Below, piece after piece: positions 61,772 through 64,000 of a DNA stretch of 64,000 bases. Every line of letters starts with the position of its first letter. Position 1 is the first letter of the stretch. Source of the stretch: Saprospiraceae bacterium (lineage in GTDB: Bacteria > Bacteroidota > Bacteroidia > Chitinophagales > Saprospiraceae); contig JADJNW010000007.1 in the NCBI GenBank assembly GCA_016714085.1, positions 62,001 to 126,000 on the forward strand, read 5' to 3'. The translations under genes and the position numbers were made by a program. The notes under the pieces were generated by a model. It was not told the origin of the DNA. It saw nothing but the letters and a program-made list of their open reading frames with translations, and searched no databases.

Positions 61772-61847
61772 AAGCTGTAAGCCTCAAGCTACAAGCTCGT
61801 CATGGACTAAATATTCGCCAAAACTTGCTGCTTGAGGCTTGTAGCTT
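61772..61847. repeat. Hairpin made of AAGCCTCAAGC-type repeats
   Basis: AAGCTGTAAGCCTCAAGC (61772-61789) pairs with GCTTGAGGCTTGTAGCTT (61830-61847) with two mismatches over 18 bp. It is related to the element at 43180-43252. Confidence 0.65.
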
Positions 61848-61872
61848 ACAACCATTTTAATACTTGGAAAAA

Positions 61873-62386
61873 TTATTGATAAATCTTACCAGCGCTATTC
61901 CCAATAAAGTCTTCTTCTGTCAGTTTTTTGCCGTTGATATTGTCCACATCCCAGTCTTGCGCGATTTTCCAAACGCCGTCTATTTTTTTTAGCACCACGT
62001 CGAAACGCCCATATCCAGTGCGTTCTTCGCCATTGCGGGCGGATTTTATTTTGTAATACCCCACTTCATAAGCAATAGAATCATTGGCGACGCGATGCTC
62101 AAATCGAAAAGCGATGCTGCGAGTGACACCTGCCTCTTTGTTTCTTTTGCTGCCTTCCACATTGCCTTTCCAATATTCTTCACCAACCTGGATGCCCCAA
62201 GGCAGCACGGAGCACATCTTTGGTGTGCAAAGCATTAAAACCCTCGCCATCAAAGGCATTGAATGTTTTGATAAAAGGCAACCAGACTTGCTCGTCAATT
62301 TCTTTTTGAATGGCGTTGTCTTGTCCGAAAAGGTAATTTCCTGCTAAAAGGAGTAAAAATCCCAGCCAGGTGATTTTGTTTTTCAT
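61873..62386 (-). CDS. Secreted SnoaL/NTF2-like protein, frameshifted
   Basis: The first frame (from 62386) has a signal peptide and FIKTFNAFDGEGFNALHTKD. The second frame continues VGEEYWKGNVEGSKRNKEAG and YGRFDVVLKKIDGVWKIAQD, which is the NTF2-fold end of DUF4440/SnoaL proteins. The frames join near 62200 (LHTKDVLR then LPWGIQVG) if one base is removed. The combined protein is about 170 residues. It belongs to the AraC/VOC cluster. Function unknown. Confidence 0.7.
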
Positions 62387-62477
62387 TGAATCAAATTTTA
62401 AGGATTAATAAATCTTGACGACAAATCACGCGGTCTTTATCGAAATTGGCTACCAGAATTATAATTTCAGGAGTGTT

Positions 62478-63533
62478 TCAGGCATTTTTTAATCCTGAAA
62501 TTTGTTTGCGATAAGCGGAAGGTGTCATGCCGACTTGCTTTTTGAATAAAGCGTTGAAAGTTGCTAATGAATTGAAGCCGCTGTCAAAAGCGAGGCTGGC
62601 AATTTTCAAAGCATGATAATCGGTATTGGTGAGCATTTCTTTCACGGTTTCAATACGATACGCATTAATAAAATCGGAAAAGTTTTTGCCAAATTGCTCA
62701 TTGATAACTTGCGACAAATAATTGGGCGAGGTATCGAGTTGCTTTGCGAGGCTTGTTAATGTTAAATCGGGATCAAGATAAGGCTTGTTCATTGCGATGT
62801 GTGCTTCTAATTTTGCCTTTAGTTCATTGGAATCTCGTGGACGCAGTGCTGAACTTTCATATTTTTCTTTTTTTCTATTTAAAATAATCGGATTGCCCAA
62901 TAAAATTGAGGTTGCGAAATAAATACCAATTGTATAAATCAGTGCGCCATTGATATAGCCCATATATTTAAATAAAGCTGGAGAGTAAGCAAGCATCATT
63001 ATGCCTGCAAGTAGCAGCAGATTGCGCAGCCAGGACTGCGTTTTTGTAGATAATTCTTTTGCATTTCGGTATAAATGAAGCGAAAATAAATAATAAATTA
63101 AAATATGTATATACGAGACCCAGAGCCCACCGTTTTTCCAAAAATTCCATTCGATTACAAAGGATAGGGCCAAAAGCGTTGCAAAAGGAATAAAATGAAG
63201 CAAATATTGCTTGGGAAAACGGTTTTGGTTTTGAATTCTAAACAAAAAATATAAAAAAAATAGCGGGCCGATAGCGAATTGATGCGTTAACCCTATATTG
63301 ACCAGCATACGCCAAAGGCGATAAGGCATCGAAAAGTCAGGATCAATTTCACGGATATGCACGACAATATTCTTGGCGATTCGGATGCTCGTGACCAATA
63401 ATAGCAAAGCTAAAACTTTGTTAAACAATTGTTTATGATTTTTTGCCAAAATAAAAATAGCAAAAAAAAGCGCCTGGGCAATGCCCAAAACGGCGAACAG
63501 GGTCAGCAAATCAATATGCAACATCGCGGTCAT
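62478..63533 (-). CDS. Membrane-bound AraC family transcriptional regulator
   Basis: The 351-residue protein has seven hydrophobic helices (about 5-235) followed by a short linker and an AraC helix-turn-helix domain (about 250-345) with LDTSPNYLSQVINEQFGKNF and ASLAFDSGFNSLATFNALFK. Such membrane AraC regulators are common in Bacteroidota and sense an extracellular or membrane signal. It is upstream of, and on the same strand as, the SnoaL/VOC genes, its likely targets. A second ATG three codons in is possible. Confidence 0.88.
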   Translation of the reverse strand: MTAMLHIDLLTLFAVLGIAQALFFAIFILAKNHKQLFNKVLALLLLVTSIRIAKNIVVHIREIDPDFSMPYRLWRMLVNIGLTHQFAIGPLFFLYFLFRIQNQNRFPKQYLLHFIPFATLLALSFVIEWNFWKNGGLWVSYIHILIYYLFSLHLYRNAKELSTKTQSWLRNLLLLAGIMMLAYSPALFKYMGYINGALIYTIGIYFATSILLGNPIILNRKKEKYESSALRPRDSNELKAKLEAHIAMNKPYLDPDLTLTSLAKQLDTSPNYLSQVINEQFGKNFSDFINAYRIETVKEMLTNTDYHALKIASLAFDSGFNSLATFNALFKKQVGMTPSAYRKQISGLKNA

Positions 63534-63610
63534 TTCTTGATTCTAAATTGCGCCAATTTTTTCACAAAACAAAACCCGTTCTTTTTCCTTTTTATTACAA
63601 ATGGATTTCT

Positions 63611-64000
63611 ATGCAAACAGATGCATCATTAAATATTGACCATCCCAAATTAAATATTCCAAGGGATAAGCCAATTCTGCTATTTGATGGGGTTTGTAAT
63701 CTATGTAATGGTTTTGTGCAATTTGTTATTCTGCGCGATCCAAAAGCGAAATTCCGATTTACCGCTTTGCAGTCAGAAGTAGGGCAAGAATTATTGCAAG
63801 AAGCCAGGATGCCGACAAAGGATTTGAGTACCGTCGTGTTGTGGGAAAATGGCAAATTTTATACGCATTCGGATGTGCCGCTGCGCGTGGCGAAAGGTTT
63901 GGGTGGCTGGTGGTCTTTGCTCGTAATTTTTAGAATTATTCCAAAATTCGTTCGTGATAGTATTTATAATTGGATTGCGAAGAATCGCTATCGTTGGTTC
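63611..64000 (+). CDS. DCC family thiol-disulfide oxidoreductase-like protein (N-terminal part)
   Basis: The gene runs off the right edge; about 130 codons are visible. The family motif PILLFDGVCNLCNGFVQFVI contains Asp-Gly-Val-Cys29-Asn-Leu-Cys32, and FRFTALQSEVG follows. DCC (DUF393) proteins have a thioredoxin-like fold and predicted redox function. It is divergent from the AraC regulator. No signal peptide, so it is cytoplasmic. Confidence 0.88.
   Translation, partial: MQTDASLNIDHPKLNIPRDKPILLFDGVCNLCNGFVQFVILRDPKAKFRFTALQSEVGQELLQEARMPTKDLSTVVLWENGKFYTHSDVPLRVAKGLGGWWSLLVIFRIIPKFVRDSIYNWIAKNRYRWF

Noticed and set aside
1..64000. tRNA, rRNA, CRISPR array, complete insertion sequence or prophage
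   Set aside because: I looked for cloverleaf-like GGTTCRA motifs, long regular repeats, transposases and phage structural genes and saw none.

Overview
The window looks like chromosomal DNA from a Bacteroidota bacterium, most likely of the Saprospiria (Lewinella/Haliscomenobacter-like) group. The evidence is a type IX secretion (T9SS) PorP/SprF-like protein at the left edge, a protein with a T9SS C-terminal sorting domain, TAnnTTTG promoter elements, A-rich leaders, many signal-peptide or lipoprotein genes, and moderate G+C. The genus is inferred from protein style, not proven. I saw no tRNA, rRNA, CRISPR array or complete insertion sequence.

Layout. 0-7 kb: PorP/SprF start, a trypsin-like protease with zinc ribbon, paaABC (phenylacetyl-CoA epoxygenase) behind a palindromic operator, a beta-propeller protein, an EEP-family hydrolase and a DUF1801 protein. 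7-12.9 kb: a histidine kinase/LytTR regulator pair, then small lipocalin-, SnoaL- and ABM-like genes with repeated leaders, and a chimeric pseudogene. 12.9-19.8 kb: T9SS cargo, tdk, pfkA, rhomboid protease, M23 lipoprotein, AraC regulator, DUF1761. 19.8-20.9 kb: two Rhs-core fragments around an orphan lipoprotein. 20.9-29 kb: class IV aminotransferase, two tandem Ca2+/Na+ antiporters, a diheme cytochrome, an AlkC-like glycosylase, an ABC exporter. 29-40 kb: an EF-G-like GTPase, a two-domain retropepsin, a small nuclease-like protein, rpsU, tlyA, a lipid kinase, a coiled-coil secreted protein, an oriC-like segment with two perfect DnaA boxes, dnaB, an RsuA-type pseudouridine synthase, and 1 kb of noncoding DNA.

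40-49 kb: malic enzyme, then the most interesting block: two alpha/beta-hydrolases, an ATP-grasp enzyme, a class I glutamine amidotransferase and a second ATP-grasp-like protein, which together look like an uncharacterised peptide or amide biosynthesis cluster. An inactive-looking M61 peptidase with a propeller partner follows. 49-56 kb: a sugar-related run on the minus strand (two MFS transporters, a DUF1080 lipoprotein, and a 1223-residue lipoprotein joining cytochrome c, PA14, a sugar-dehydrogenase-type propeller and DUF1080). 56-64 kb: SCO1, an outer-membrane barrel, a candidate small RNA, radA, an AraC/SnoaL/VOC/VOC cluster, and the start of a DCC-family oxidoreductase.

Two patterns run across the window. 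First, at least seven otherwise intact genes, including the essential dnaB (twice), carry single-base frameshifts, mostly in short homopolymers, so many of these breaks are probably sequence errors. Second, many intergenic gaps hold hairpins built from short degenerate repeats.
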